A DNA stretch of 64,000 nt from the NCBI RefSeq assembly GCF_041146795.1, contig NC_135177.1:38084060-38148059 (forward strand), written 5' to 3'. Position numbers and translations under genes: made by a program. Below the pieces are notes generated by a model, which searched no databases, was not told the DNA's origin, and saw only the letters and a list, made by a program, of their open reading frames with translations. This document shows positions 32,345 to 44,400 of the stretch, piece by piece (within the stretch, counting starts at the first letter, position 1; each line of letters starts with the position of its first letter). This DNA comes from Maylandia zebra. Its lineage: Eukaryota > Chordata > Actinopteri > Cichliformes > Cichlidae.

Positions 32345-33480
32345 CCTTGAAGGTGCTTTTCTGACAGACATGTTGGAGTTTTACACAGAAAGGGATCGTG
32401 GAGTGGCCGAGTCACCGCTCATATTATGTTTTTGTATTTACAGTAAGATTTGTTTCCAGACCAGCCAATCAGGATCCATCTCCATCTGCTCTCATAGTTA
32501 GGTCTGTTTCATAAATAGTTAAAAACCTCTCCAGAAGTTCCTGCGTCCAGGTCGACTCGTTCGGCCAATGTGATCCTCCGGGAAAACTGACACGGAAATG
32601 TGCTAACAAACCGAAACGGTCACAAAAAACGACCGCAGGTGAAAACATCGTGTGGAGGTGCAGATTCATCACCGCGTGCAGAAAGTGAGCGTGTTTTCTA
32701 ATGTGATCAAACGGTTCAGTCATTAAAGTGAGCAGAGGTGGACCTCCGCCTCGATGGCATCATATCATACCAAAAACTCCACCCGTGTTCAGAGCATGAG
32801 TGGAGTTTGGGTATGATCATGGGTGGTCGCAGTAATCCCACTCAGGCGATCACGTCAACCCTAAAGCGAAAAACGCAAGGCGAATGCTGGTTCTCTTCTG
32901 ATGAACAATGGAGTCCTGGAAGCCGATTGGCTAGTCTGGATCTTGTGGCCAGGAAGTGTCCGTCTGATTATGACTCCTCGTGAAGCTGATGATGTTTTGG
33001 TGCTGCTGTACAGACTTTAGATAATGTTCCTCATTAATAAAACTAGAATCTCTACCTCTGAGTCCGTCTCTATAACTCTCAGAAAACAACTTTATGTTGT
33101 GCCTGACGGTGACTCTGCACAAATCAGCAGAGCGCCATGTGACTTTTATCTTATCAGGTTTACCTGCTGTTGGCTTGACGAGCTGCTGAAACTAAACCAA
33201 ACCGACCAGCGGGTTCAGAGTCTGAGTGACAATGACAATGCAGGAGGACGCTTTCATAACAAGTCACTCAGAGACACTTTTCCCTCAAAGCTCTGAATAA
33301 ATTGTGATCAATAATCAAACTTTATTGTTATTCAAACACCTTTAGTGCAAGTTATTGCAGAGCTACACAAGTAAAGGAAAAAATGGCCTTTAAGGACAGA
33401 AAGTTCAGAAAATGTTCAGCAACAATATTCAGCTAAAATAAATGATTAAATGCTTGCAGATAAAATGAAAAGTCAAATGC
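32345..33480. other. Intergenic pogz-selenbp1, no gene seen
   Basis: No exon is supported. One notable feature is an imperfect hairpin at 32764-32817 (arms of about 18 bp: ATCATACC...ACTCCAC with GTGGAGTTTGGGTATGAT, loop of about 17 nt). psmb4, expected here by human synteny, was not found. Confidence 0.5.
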
Positions 33481-33488
33481 ATCACGAG

Positions 33489-34090
33489 CAGTGTTGGGAA
33501 GGTTACTTTTAAAATGTATTCCATTACAGAATACAGAATACATGCCCCAAAATGTATTCTGTAACGTATTCCGTTACGTTACTCAATGACAGTAACGTAT
33601 GCTGAATACTTTGGATTACTTAATATATTATCATGCTTTTTACAACAACGTGAATGTACTATTGCTGTGTGATTTATTACTGTTACTGAAGGTCCGCGAC
33701 TCCGAACTGTAGTAAAGGGACCTCTGACTAATACGGCGGGGTCCCTGTCGGCTCGTAGCCGAAAAATAGCTTTACTTTGTTGTGTGGGTCAACTTTTCTT
33801 GCGAGAGACAGAGAGAGGCGTTGAAAGGCTGCTTAATGTTTCGGAGGAAAACACGAACACGGTGTACAGTCGAGTCTTAATAGCTTACTTACAACTGGGC
33901 TCGTCAGGCACTCCTTCAGGCACAGTTTCAGATGTTGTGCAGCTCTTTAGATGTCCTTCCTGAGTGTACCCAGAGGTTTGCACCTTGCTGTAAACTCCGT
34001 ATCTCCATCTATGATGCCATCTCTCAGCCGTAGAGCTGCGATCGTCCTCCACGCCGTTTCTGACTTTTATTTTTAGAACATTTTCTTTAG
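33489..34090. mobile_element. hAT-like repeat, one end
   Basis: It begins CAGTGTTGGGAAGGTTACTT, a hAT-type end with subterminal GTAACG/TTACTG repeats, and continues to about 34090 (GGAGGAAAACACGAACACGG, TAACTT-type content). The other terminus was not identified; it appears truncated against the L1-like LINE. Confidence 0.55.
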
Positions 34091-34249
34091 TAATTTTTGT
34101 GGTGATAAACAACCAAACAAACAGGCAACATATTAACATTCTCTGACATAAGACCATTTAAGAAAAAGAAAGAAAGAAAAACATGTCATAGGCGAGATTT
34201 ATAGAGATTTACAATGTTCCAGAGTTCATTCACCCAAGTATCTGGCCTC

Positions 34250-34520
34250 TAGTGATGGGATTTCCGGCTCTTTTTAGAGAACTGGCTCCTTCGGCTCGGC
34301 TCACTAAAAAGAGCCAGCTCTTTTGGCTCCCAACCGGCTCTTCAGGTTGCTTTGTTGCTTTAATTAATTAATTATGGACAACAATATAAAATTATGCACA
34401 AAAGGAATTAGTAATGTAAAAAAACTTGGTTTTCTTTATATATATATAAATATTTATGTGTGTGTATATAAGGTAAGACAGAACTTTATTAATCCCTCGG
34501 GTGGGTTCCTCTGGGAAATT

Positions 34521-34588
<68 letters not shown>

Positions 34589-35563
34589 TTTTTCATTCAA
34601 ATAATTTAAAAAAGTTAATTTACCTGTTACTACCACATACCCAATCCGATTGTTGGTACTTGCTGGCTTGTGTAGCCACTAGGTAACAAAAGCTCAACAC
34701 GGCCCCTAGCATCCTGGAGCACTTCCGTTGTGTTTTGGAGTTTGTACGTGCTTTGTCTCTAGGGGCCACTGTAAATATACTTTTATTTATTAACTCCACA
34801 TAAAATGTAATAAATAAATTATAAAATACAAAAACCAACTATTTACATTTCAACTTTTAACTACTTAAATTTTCGGCTTTTTCCTTTTAAACAAATTTAA
34901 AGTGAAACAACACAAAACACTGCAAACCACAACACAATAAAATATGGAGAGAAAAAAAAGGGGGGGTGGGGGGAGAACGCCCAGATCTTTAATTAAGGGA
35001 AAGGTTGTCATTTAGAAATATTAATATCACACTCAACTGACTGCGTTTTATCTTCCCATTGCACTGATGGGTGGACAGTTGTTAGGTGCCTGTGCATGTT
35101 GTTTGTGGAGCCGGCTCTATATGATATCCTTTTCTTGTAGACTCTACACTCTACCTTTGTTTTGTCATAAGATTGAAATGGTTCCAGACTTTGCTTCTTT
35201 TCTTGGTGTCACTCATTTTCTTTACTGCACCTTTCCAATGTAAGGGTGTTGTCTCTTGTTGCTCCCGGCTCTCTTTCTTTCCCTCTCCCTCCTGCTCTTG
35301 TTGTGTGCTACTGCTGTTGCGAGTGTAACTACCGCCCCGCCCCCTCAGCTCATCGCTGAGCAGAGAGGGGAGGGGCGCAAACGCAGGGCTCTGTTTGCCG
35401 TCTCTGCTCAGCGCAAACACAAGGGACTTGCAGCGTGAAGCGAAAAAAAGTGAAAGAGAGGGCAAGAGAAAGGGGGAAAAAAAAACCCACGGAGCCGGCT
35501 CGCATCGTTCACTTCAAAGACCTGGCTCTAAGAGCCATTTCGTTCGTGACCAACCCATCACTA
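34250..35563 (-). mobile_element. hAT-like element inserted in the LINE (copy 1)
   Basis: Perfect 10-bp inverted ends TAGTGATGGG / CCCATCACTA are flanked by similar 8-mers CTGGCCTC and CTAGCCAC (6 of 8 identical, an aged target duplication). On the minus strand it retains the start of a BED-finger frame ([16 protein letters not shown]) that ends after a few more codons. It is non-autonomous. A second copy in opposite orientation is at 38554-39224. Confidence 0.8.
34524..34593. repeat. (AT)n followed by poly-T
   Basis: About 23 AT units (34524-34570) are joined to about 23 T inside hAT copy 1. A LINE-type tail fragment, AACTTTATTAATCCCTCGGG, precedes it at 34481. Confidence 0.85.
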
Positions 35564-37899
35564 CTAGCCACACAGTTCCATCTCTGGTAGATCCTCATCT
35601 CCAGTTTCAAGCTTGCTGTCATTCGTTCCATTGTGGGAACTCTTTTCAGTCTGTTTCCATTGTGTTGTGGATGGTGAGCTTGTTTGTTTCCATTTCACAG
35701 TTATCATTTTCTTAGCTATTAGTAAGAGTATCCGCAGAATATATTTTTCATCTCTCTAGGTTTAACTCCCAAGAGAAATATGGTTGGGTTTAGTGGAATA
35801 TTTACTTGTAGGATTTTCTCTATTTCTTCTTTGATTCTTATCCAGAAACCTCGAATTATTGGACAGTCCCAAAAGATATGTGAATGCTCTCCTATTCCCC
35901 CACATTTTCTCCAACATAGTTCTGCATTGGGTTCCTTACAATATGAGGAGATAACAAGAGGTGTATTAAAAAATCTCTTTTTAAACTTCCAGTCAAACTC
36001 TCCATAATTGATTACTTATTCCCTTGTGACAAGGTTTACACAGCTCTTCCCATACATTATCAGTAATAATAATATTTAGTTCTAGTTCCCATTTCTCTTT
36101 AATATGGCCTGTATTTTGGCATCACTCATTTATAAGCCTTTTGTAAATATGAGAGACATCTTTCTTAGTTGGGAGATGTTTTTCTATAATGTTAATAAAT
36201 TATTCTTCTATGCTGTTGGGAAATTTATTGATCAGGTCTGTTTCTTTGTGGTTTAGGATATAATGTCTTATCTGAAGGTATCTATATAAACCTTTAGGAG
36301 GAAGTTGGAATGGTTCTTGGAGCTGGCTAAATGATTTGAGCTCTGTTCCATTAAATAACTGATTTATTGTGTAAAGGCTGCATTGGTCCGTCTACTAAAG
36401 CCACTGTCCCACACAGAAGGCAGGAATTCTATATTGCCCCTCACTGGCCCCCCAATGTTTTCCTTATCGCTGGCCACACCTTCAGGGTATGTTTTATCCA
36501 ATCATTCTCTATTTTTAGGTATTTGATCAATTTTGCATCAATGAAAGGCAATGTTAATAAGGGTACATTCTTACCGTGCTTTGTTCTATCTGAACCCGTC
36601 CAGTTTCCTGGTCCTTTCTTTTCCATGCCACCTCTGCGTTTAGCTGTGCAGCCCAGGAACAGTATTTAAAATTTGGCAGTCCCAGTCCCTCCTTTTCTTT
36701 TGAGGTCAGCAAAGTTTTAAGTCGTATTCTGGGTCTCTTTTTTTTGCCAAATGAATGTGGAAATTTGTTTATTTAACATACTGAAAGTAGAGTAGTAAAC
36801 TCTTACCGGCAATGATTGAAATAAAAACAAAAGCCAGAGTAAGAGTAAGAGAGTCATCCTCACCACTTCAACCCCTCCAAATAAAGAGAGGGGTAGAATG
36901 TCCCATCGTGATATATCTTTCTTTATTTGTCCAATGACTTTGTTATAATTAGTTTCATATAGTTGCTTAGGTTTTGCTGTAAGTGTAATTCCCAGGTATC
37001 TGAATCCCTGTCTAGGCCAGCGAAAGGAAACCCTTTCATTTTAATTGCATAGGACATTCTCCAGATAGCATCATTGCCTCTGATTTATTTTCATTAATCT
37101 TATATCCTGAGATTGACCCATACCTGTGTAGGCACTCCATAAGTGCTGGGATGGAAAGAAGTGGGTTTTTAATAAAAAGTAAAGTATCATCAGCAAAAAG
37201 AGCTATCCTATTCCTCCTTCATCCTCCGTTCCTTGGATTTGCGTATTACAACGTATGGCCTCAGCCAAGGGTTCTATACTAATCGCAAAGAGGATGGGTG
37301 ACAGTGAGTCCCCCTGTCTCACACCCCTTTCTATCTTGAATAGATCAGAACAGCATCCGTTAACCCTGACCTTTGACCTAGGCTCTTTATATAGAGAGTT
37401 GATCCATGTAACAAATGTTCCTCCAAATCCCATTGTTAACAGTGTTTGTTGAAGGAATATCCAGCCCACTCGATCGAACGCCTTTTCTGCATCCAGACTA
37501 AGGAACATTGATGGCATTTCATCTCTTTTTGCTATTGACTGTAGATTTAGGGCCTTCCTCTAATGAATCCTGTCTGTTCACGTTCCACTAATTTCTTTAT
37601 ATAATTTTGGATTCTAGTGGCTAGTATGGATGTTAAAATTTTGTAGTCTACACACAGGAGACTTATTGGTCGATAACTTGTACAATTTATGGGGTCTTTT
37701 CCTTCTTTATGTAGAACTGTAATAATAGCTTCTGACCATGACTTTGGAATATCTCCTGAATTTAGAGCATAATTATATACTTTGCAGAGTATGGGGGTAA
37801 GTTCGTTCTCAAATATTTTATAATACTCTCCAGCATATCCGTCTGCTCCTGGTGATTTGTTGTTTCTTAATTTGGCTATAGCTTCGTTTCTGACTGTTT

Positions 37900-38400
37900 T
37901 AGAGGCTGTGAAGATGTTTTTCCCACCACGGGAAAGATTCTGTCGTGTTCAGGTCTCAGACCTACTTCAGTGCTTTGAATCAGCTCCAGGTCTGTTACCT
38001 GCTTCATCTGTGATGAAGAGCAGACCTCACCTGTTCTGCAGTCAGTTGTGTGACTGTTTATAAAAATCTGTCACAAGCGTCTCATAGAAAACTTTAGAGC
38101 CTTGAATTGAAGCTGGAAGTCTTATTATAATTCTAATAACAATAAGAATGATGGCTTTTTGCACAGTGCTGCAGCGATGCATGCAGCTCGGACGGCGCTG
38201 TGGTTGCCTGGGAAACAGCTGGAAGCTCAGAGTGTTTCTGGGCTGTTCAGGGTTAATGTGTGTTAGAGGCCCCCACTGCTGCACTCTGACTGGCTCTTTT
38301 GTGACAGTCAAGCAGGGAGACTCCGCCTCCTGTGTTTTTACAGCGGGTCTGGTCTGAGGGAGTCCAGACCTGCTGGATCACATCAAACTGGAGCTCAGAC
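37900..38400 (+). promoter_or_regulatory. selenbp1: Upstream region and 5' UTR of selenbp1
   Basis: This is the only non-repeat stretch immediately before the selenbp1 start codon. It includes GACTCCGCCTCC (GC-box-like) near 38313. No TATA box at a convincing distance was recognised. The TSS is unknown. Confidence 0.3.
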
Positions 38401-41400
38401 ATGGGTGAGTCCACTTTTCTCCTTCTCCTAGTATCCCCCCAGGAGGAGCAGGTGTAATCGGTTTCTGCTTCGTCCCGCTGCAACAGTTCGGCCCAAACAG
38501 ACTCCTTGACTCTGCGTTGTGTTGTGTTTTTAAGAAGACAAGGAGTCTCTGATTAGTGATGGGTCGGTCGCGAACGAAATGGCTCTTAGAGCCAGGTCTT
38601 TGAAGTGAACGATGCGAGCCGGCTCCGTGGGTTTTTTGGGGTTTTTTTCTTTCTCTTGCCCTCTCTTTCACTTTTTTTCGCTTCACGCTGCAAGTCCCTT
38701 GTGTTTGCGCTGAGCAGAGACGGCAAACAGAGCCCTGCGTTTGAGGGGGCGGGGCGGTAGTTACACTCGCAACAGCAGTAGCACACAACAAGAGCAGGAG
38801 GGAGAGGGAAAGAAAGAGAGCCGGGAGCAACAAGAGACAACACCCTTACATTGGAAAGGTGCAGTAAAGAAAATGAGTGACACCAAGAAAAGAAGCAAAG
38901 TCTGGAACCATTTCAATCTTATGACAAAACAAAGGTAGAGTGTAGAGTCTACAAGAAAAGGATATCATATAGAGCCGGCTCCACAAACAACATGCACAGG
39001 CACCTAACAACTGTCCACCCATCAGTGCAATGGGAAGATAAAACGCAGTCAGTTGAGTGTGATATTAATATTTCTAAATGACAACCTTTCCCTTAATTAA
39101 AGATCTGGGCGTTCTCCCCCCACCCCCCCCCCCCTTTTTTTTCTCTCCATATTTTATTGTGTTGTGGTTTGCAGTGTTTTGTGTTGTTTCACTTTAAATT
39201 TGTTTAAAAGGAAAAAGCTGAAAAGCAGCAGCACACTTCTTCAGAGAGTCTCCTGATTATCGAATATTGAAAACAGCAGCTGCTCCTTTAAACTGCAGGC
39301 AGGTGTGTCTGTGCGTGTGTGTTTGTGTGTGCTTGTGTGTGTGTGTGTCTGTGTGCGTAAACTTTATTTACGCAACACGTAAAGCTCGCTAAAATGAGGG
39401 TCAAACATTAACAGCAGGAACGCAGAGCGTTGCCCGCGGTAACCATCGCAGATAAACACGTCATAAACAGACGAGCAGTGAGTGAAATAAAATGATCCAC
39501 ACAGCCTTTGACCCCAGACAGGTCAGAGGTGTCGGTCCCTGCTCATGGGACAGACTGAAGGTCTCGATGTTGTGTCAGCAGTGAGATCCTCTTCATGTGC
39601 AGCTGCCTGGAAACGCACACAACGGGATTTAACGACCTTTGACCTTTGGTACTTTTCAGCAAGCTGCTCAGGATGTGGACCGGGATACCGCAGCCCACTG
39701 GACGCCATGAAGGGTGAGCCCATCAGCTGCGTGTGTCTTTTAGCCAGCAGGTAAAACAAAGGGGGAACCTGCTGCTTGTGTCACATGACCTGTGCTGAGG
39801 TCAAGTCAAGTCAAGTCAACTTTATTTGTCAATTCTGCCACATGTACAGGACATACACAGAATAGAAATTGCGTTACTCTCAAACCCTAGTGATTAGAAA
39901 AATGCAAATAAAATAATTAAAAAGTAAAAATTTAAATAAATTTAAATAAATACAATACAATTTTACGTATAACAAAAAAAAGCTATGCAATATACAATAT
40001 ACAATATTCAAGTAAGAAGGCATAGTGGTGCAAAATAGGCAAATAGTGCAAATGGGAATTTAGTAGTGTACGGTAAGGTCACAGGCTTCTTTGTTCTGTT
40101 TCTGTTTTGAAGTGAGACCTAGTCGGGGCTGACGCTGCATTGTGGGCGGGCCTAAAGGGCCAACAATGACACGCCCACCCTGACGCTCGGTGTTGAGCTT
40201 TCTGAAAAAGTAACAGGTAGCACTTTTGAAGACATCACAGCAGCCCGAATCACTCTGACCTGTTAAACTTAAGCAGGATATCAGGGGTCAGAGGTCGCTC
40301 AGCAGATAACTCGGTCCAGAACCAGAGCCCTGGCGCCTGGTTGGGTGGAGGTCTGCTTCCGGCTCTGCACTGGTTTGGCCCAGCTGTGGACCTTTCCTGC
40401 AGGCTGGAGATCCAGATGTTTGGCTGAGATTGTTAAGGTCCACATAATTGAGGAAGGAGAGTACAAACAACCAGGTCCAGAAGATCTTGGTCAAACAATT
40501 GATTTTAATGAATACACGCGTGGGAAGACCACTGTACGCAGACAGCACTTGATCTTCGACTTAATCAAAGCATACACAGACTTTTATAGCATCAGGGTTT
40601 GAATTAATGACGCCCCTTCATACGTCACAGACAGAATATATACACACGTCAGATCAAAACCACAATGACTTTTAACACAGTTTAAAGGAACGTTGTCTTC
40701 TATCTTCATGGCCGGTACTTCCTGTCACTGCCGGATGCTCTCTTGTCATCTTGACACCTCAGCAGCAGTTCTGTGACAAACTGCTCTTTTGCAACCCCAA
40801 GCAAAACATGATTAAACTTCCACCTATAAATGATTCTCTAACTGAGTGTGTGTGTGTGTGTGTGTCGTCCTCAAATGTTCTCTCAATTCACCCGTTGCAC
40901 TTCTGACCTTTTACCAGACCAGAGGCTCATCCTTATGTGTAATAACCTAACTGAAACTACATGTACTATGTTGAATAAATGTTTTAATCAAGAACCAATT
41001 TGAATAACCTAGTAATTCAAATAGCCTCGTCTAGCCTGCTCAGAATAACTTAGACTCTGCTTTCCCTTCTGCAAACTCTCTGCAACTTCCTGTCAGCCTG
41101 CAACTTAGTCTTTCTAAAAGACACACACACTGTTTAAACCTCTGAATACAATATCAATGCTGCAGATTCTATTATTAATGCAATGGTAATGATGATGATT
41201 ATTTACCAATAGCAGTAAAATAATTTCCCTGCTCCACACTCCCTCTCTCGACCTCTGGAACACCAGAGGTCGCAATACATTGTGTCCTCGCTCAGCAAAT
41301 CAGACAACCTCATGTCAGCCAATTGGTCCAGTAATAAACACCAGCTCCCACTCGAGAGCACTCCCTGCGTAAGCTTAGGTTTTTTCTGCGTCCCTCTCTT

Positions 41401-44400
41401 GTCTCGGGCCTCCAGGATCCTCACCCCCTGTGGTCGCCGAGATCTTCTGCAAAGGAAACAAAACACCTTTTCCTGCATCTCCCTAACTTATCCTATTTGG
41501 GACTCTGTAATCAAAAGCCTTATCCTAATTACACTCTTAACTTATTGACTTGTATTTATATATATTCTTCGGCTGTAGAAGCTGTGAGATCCGGGTCTGG
41601 GTCAGACGCTGCATTGTGGCGTGGTCGCGGTCCCTGCATGTTTAGGAGAAGTTGGGGTTTGGGTCCTCAGCAGGTCCTCTTCACAGCTCACACCTATTTG
41701 TGCTTCAAGGTCCTCGGGAGGAGATCATCTACCTGCCCTGCATATACCGCAACACCGGCATCCTGAAACCTGACTACCTGGCCACTGTGGACGTGAACCC
41801 CAAATCCCCCACCTACTGCCAGGTAGAGCTGAGCCCCGCTGGAAGCCGAGGACTTCCTCCTTCTCCTTTAGTTTCATATCTAACATCAGAGTCAGTTGCC
41901 TCCTCTTCCTCAGTCACAGATGAACGTTAAGAACAGTGCTGTAGTGCATTGTGACCTTTGACCCATGCCCTCACAGGTGATCCACCGGCTGCCGATGCCG
42001 AATCTTCGTGACGAGCTGCATCACTCCGGCTGGAACGCCTGCAGCAGCTGCTTCGACGACGCCTCCAAGAAGAGAAACTTCCTGATCCTGCCGTCACTCG
42101 TCTCGTCCCGAATTTACGTGGTTGACGTGGGGACGAATCCCAGAGCACCCAAAATCTACAAGGTATGCACGCCATGGCAGCGGGGGGCGCTGACTTCACA
42201 CAGACACACACACTTGTACTGATTATGGACACGTTCCTCATAGTAGTCGACTTTTACAAATGACGACCCCCCCCCCCCCCCCCCTCCGACACGGCCGCGT
42301 GGTCACACAGCACCATGACTGAGGGCATGCTTACATCCATGCGCTGACCTGAGAGCAGGTCAAAGGTTAGCAATTAGGAGGAAGCAGAGGGTTAAAGGCG
42401 GCACGGTGGCACGGTGGTTAGCACTGTTGCCGCACAGCAAGAAGGTCCTGAGTTCAATTCCACCATCAGGTCTTTCTGTGTGGAGTTTGCATGTTCTCCC
42501 CGTGTTTGCGTGGGTTCCCTCCGGGTACTCCGGCTTCCTCCCACCGTCCAAAGACATGCAGCTTGTGGGGATAGGTTGATTTGATAATCCAAATTGTCAC
42601 TAGGTGTGAATGTGCGAATGAATGTGAGTGCGAATGGTTGTCTGTCCCTGTGTGTTGGCCCTGCGACAGACTGGCGACCTGTCCAGGCTGTACCCTGCCT
42701 CTCGCCCTATGACAGCTGGGATAGGCTCCAACGCCCCGCACGACCCTGGAAAGGATAAGCGAATGGATGGATGGACAGAGGGTTAAAGTGAAGGCTGCTG
42801 CAGGTCTGTCAGGCATGAACTTGGATCTGTTGGAATATTCCTCTCTTTTGTCACTCAGACCATGTGATGAGAGCTAGGGGTTAAAGATGGCAGTCGGCCT
42901 CGTGTCAACCGTGGAGGGTCAGTGTGGTGGGACGTGAGAAAATCGCTTAAAGGGAAGCTGCGTAAAGGGCCGGCGCAGCACTAAAGACTGGAGTGTAAGG
43001 TCAGGAGGCCCGTCCGGTCTTTCAGAGAGTGTGGGGCCCACAGACAGCAGCAGTGCCCTCCACGGGCTTTCAGCTCCTCGTGGCAGAAACCTGCGATCAC
43101 ACAGAGAAGTCTGCACGGAGTAGCTTTAGGAAGAGCAGCTGCTCTCCTCAAATTTGGACAGATGACTCCTTTGGGTCTGCTGTCAGAAAGCGAGGAGGAG
43201 GAGGAGTTCATCCAGAGTTCAGGCTGGACGATGAAGCACAGCTGCTCTTTAAAAACATTCAGCATTTAAACACATTCAAATGTCTTTAAATGCTGAATGT
43301 TTTTAACACAAAACAACAAAAAAAGGCGCTTTTGGCCGGGCGGTGTTATAGACCATGCTTAAATGAATACTACTGGTTTCATCTATTTATTCATTTGTGT
43401 GTGTGTGTGTGTTGTGTGTGTGTGTTGTGTGTGCGTGTGTGTGTTGTGTGTGTGTGCGTGTGTTGTGTGTTGTGTGCGTGTGTGTGTGCGTGTGTTGTGT
43501 GTTGTGTGCGTGTGTTGTGTGTGTGTGTTGTGTGTTGTGTGTGTGTGTTGTGTGTTGTGTGTGTGTGTTGTGTGTTGTGTGTGTGTGCGTGTGTTGTGTG
43601 TTGTGTGCGTGTGCGTGTCTTGTGTGTGTGTGCGTGTGTTGCGTGCGCGTGTGTTGTGTGTGTGTGCGCGTGTGTTGTGTGTGTGTGCGCGTGTGTTGTG
43701 TGTGTTGTGTGCGTGTGTTGTGTGTGCGTGTGTTGTGTGTGCGTGTGTTGTGTGTGCGTGTGTTGTGTGCATGTGTTGTGTGTGCGTGTGTTGTGTGCAT
43801 GTGTTGTGTGTTGTGTGTGTGTGTGTTGTGTGCATGTGTTGTGTGTTGTGTGTGTGTGTGTTGTGTGCATGTGTTGTGTGTTGTGTGTGTGTGTGTTGTG
43901 TGCGTGTGTTGTGTGTGTGTGTGTTGTGTGCGTGTGTTGTGTGTGTGTGTGTTGTGTGCGTGTGTTGTGTGTGTGTGTGTGTTGTGTGCGTGTGTTGTGT
44001 GCGTGTGTTGTGTGTGTGTGTGTTGTGTGCGTGTGTTGTGTGTTGTGTGCGTGTGTTGTGTGTTGTGTGCGTGTGTTGTGTGTTGTGTGCGTGTGTTGTG
44101 TGTGTGTGTTGTGTGCGTGTGTTGTGTGTGTGTGTTGTGTGCATGTGTTGTGTGTTGTGTGTGCGTGTGTTGTGTGTGTGTGTTGTGTGCATGTGTTGTG
44201 TGTTGTGTGTTGTGTGTTGTGTGCGTGTGTTGTGTGCGTGTGTGCGTGTGTTGTGTGCGTGTGTTGTGTGTGCGTGTTTTGTGTGTGCGTGTTGTGTGTT
44301 TTGTGCGTGTTGTGTGTTTTGTGCGTGTGTTGTGTGTGCGTGTTGTGTGTTGTGTGCGTGTGTTGTGTGCGTGTGTTGTGTGTGTTGTGTTGTGTGCGTG

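Larger units (their letters stand above)
34090..37900 (-). mobile_element. Degraded L1-type LINE, split by a hAT insertion
   Basis: Minus-strand translation gives reverse transcriptase segments in order. There is an LDAEKAFDRVGWIF box (near 37490), RGVRQGDSLSPILFAI (near 37310), the catalytic FADDTLL-type box near 37190, GSISGYKINENKSE (near 37110), then the ORF2 end (MEKKGPGNWTGSD, 36626) and an AKKMITVKW-like end near 35700. It continues across 34250-35563, where a hAT element is inserted. Many stops and frameshifts are present. Confidence 0.7.
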
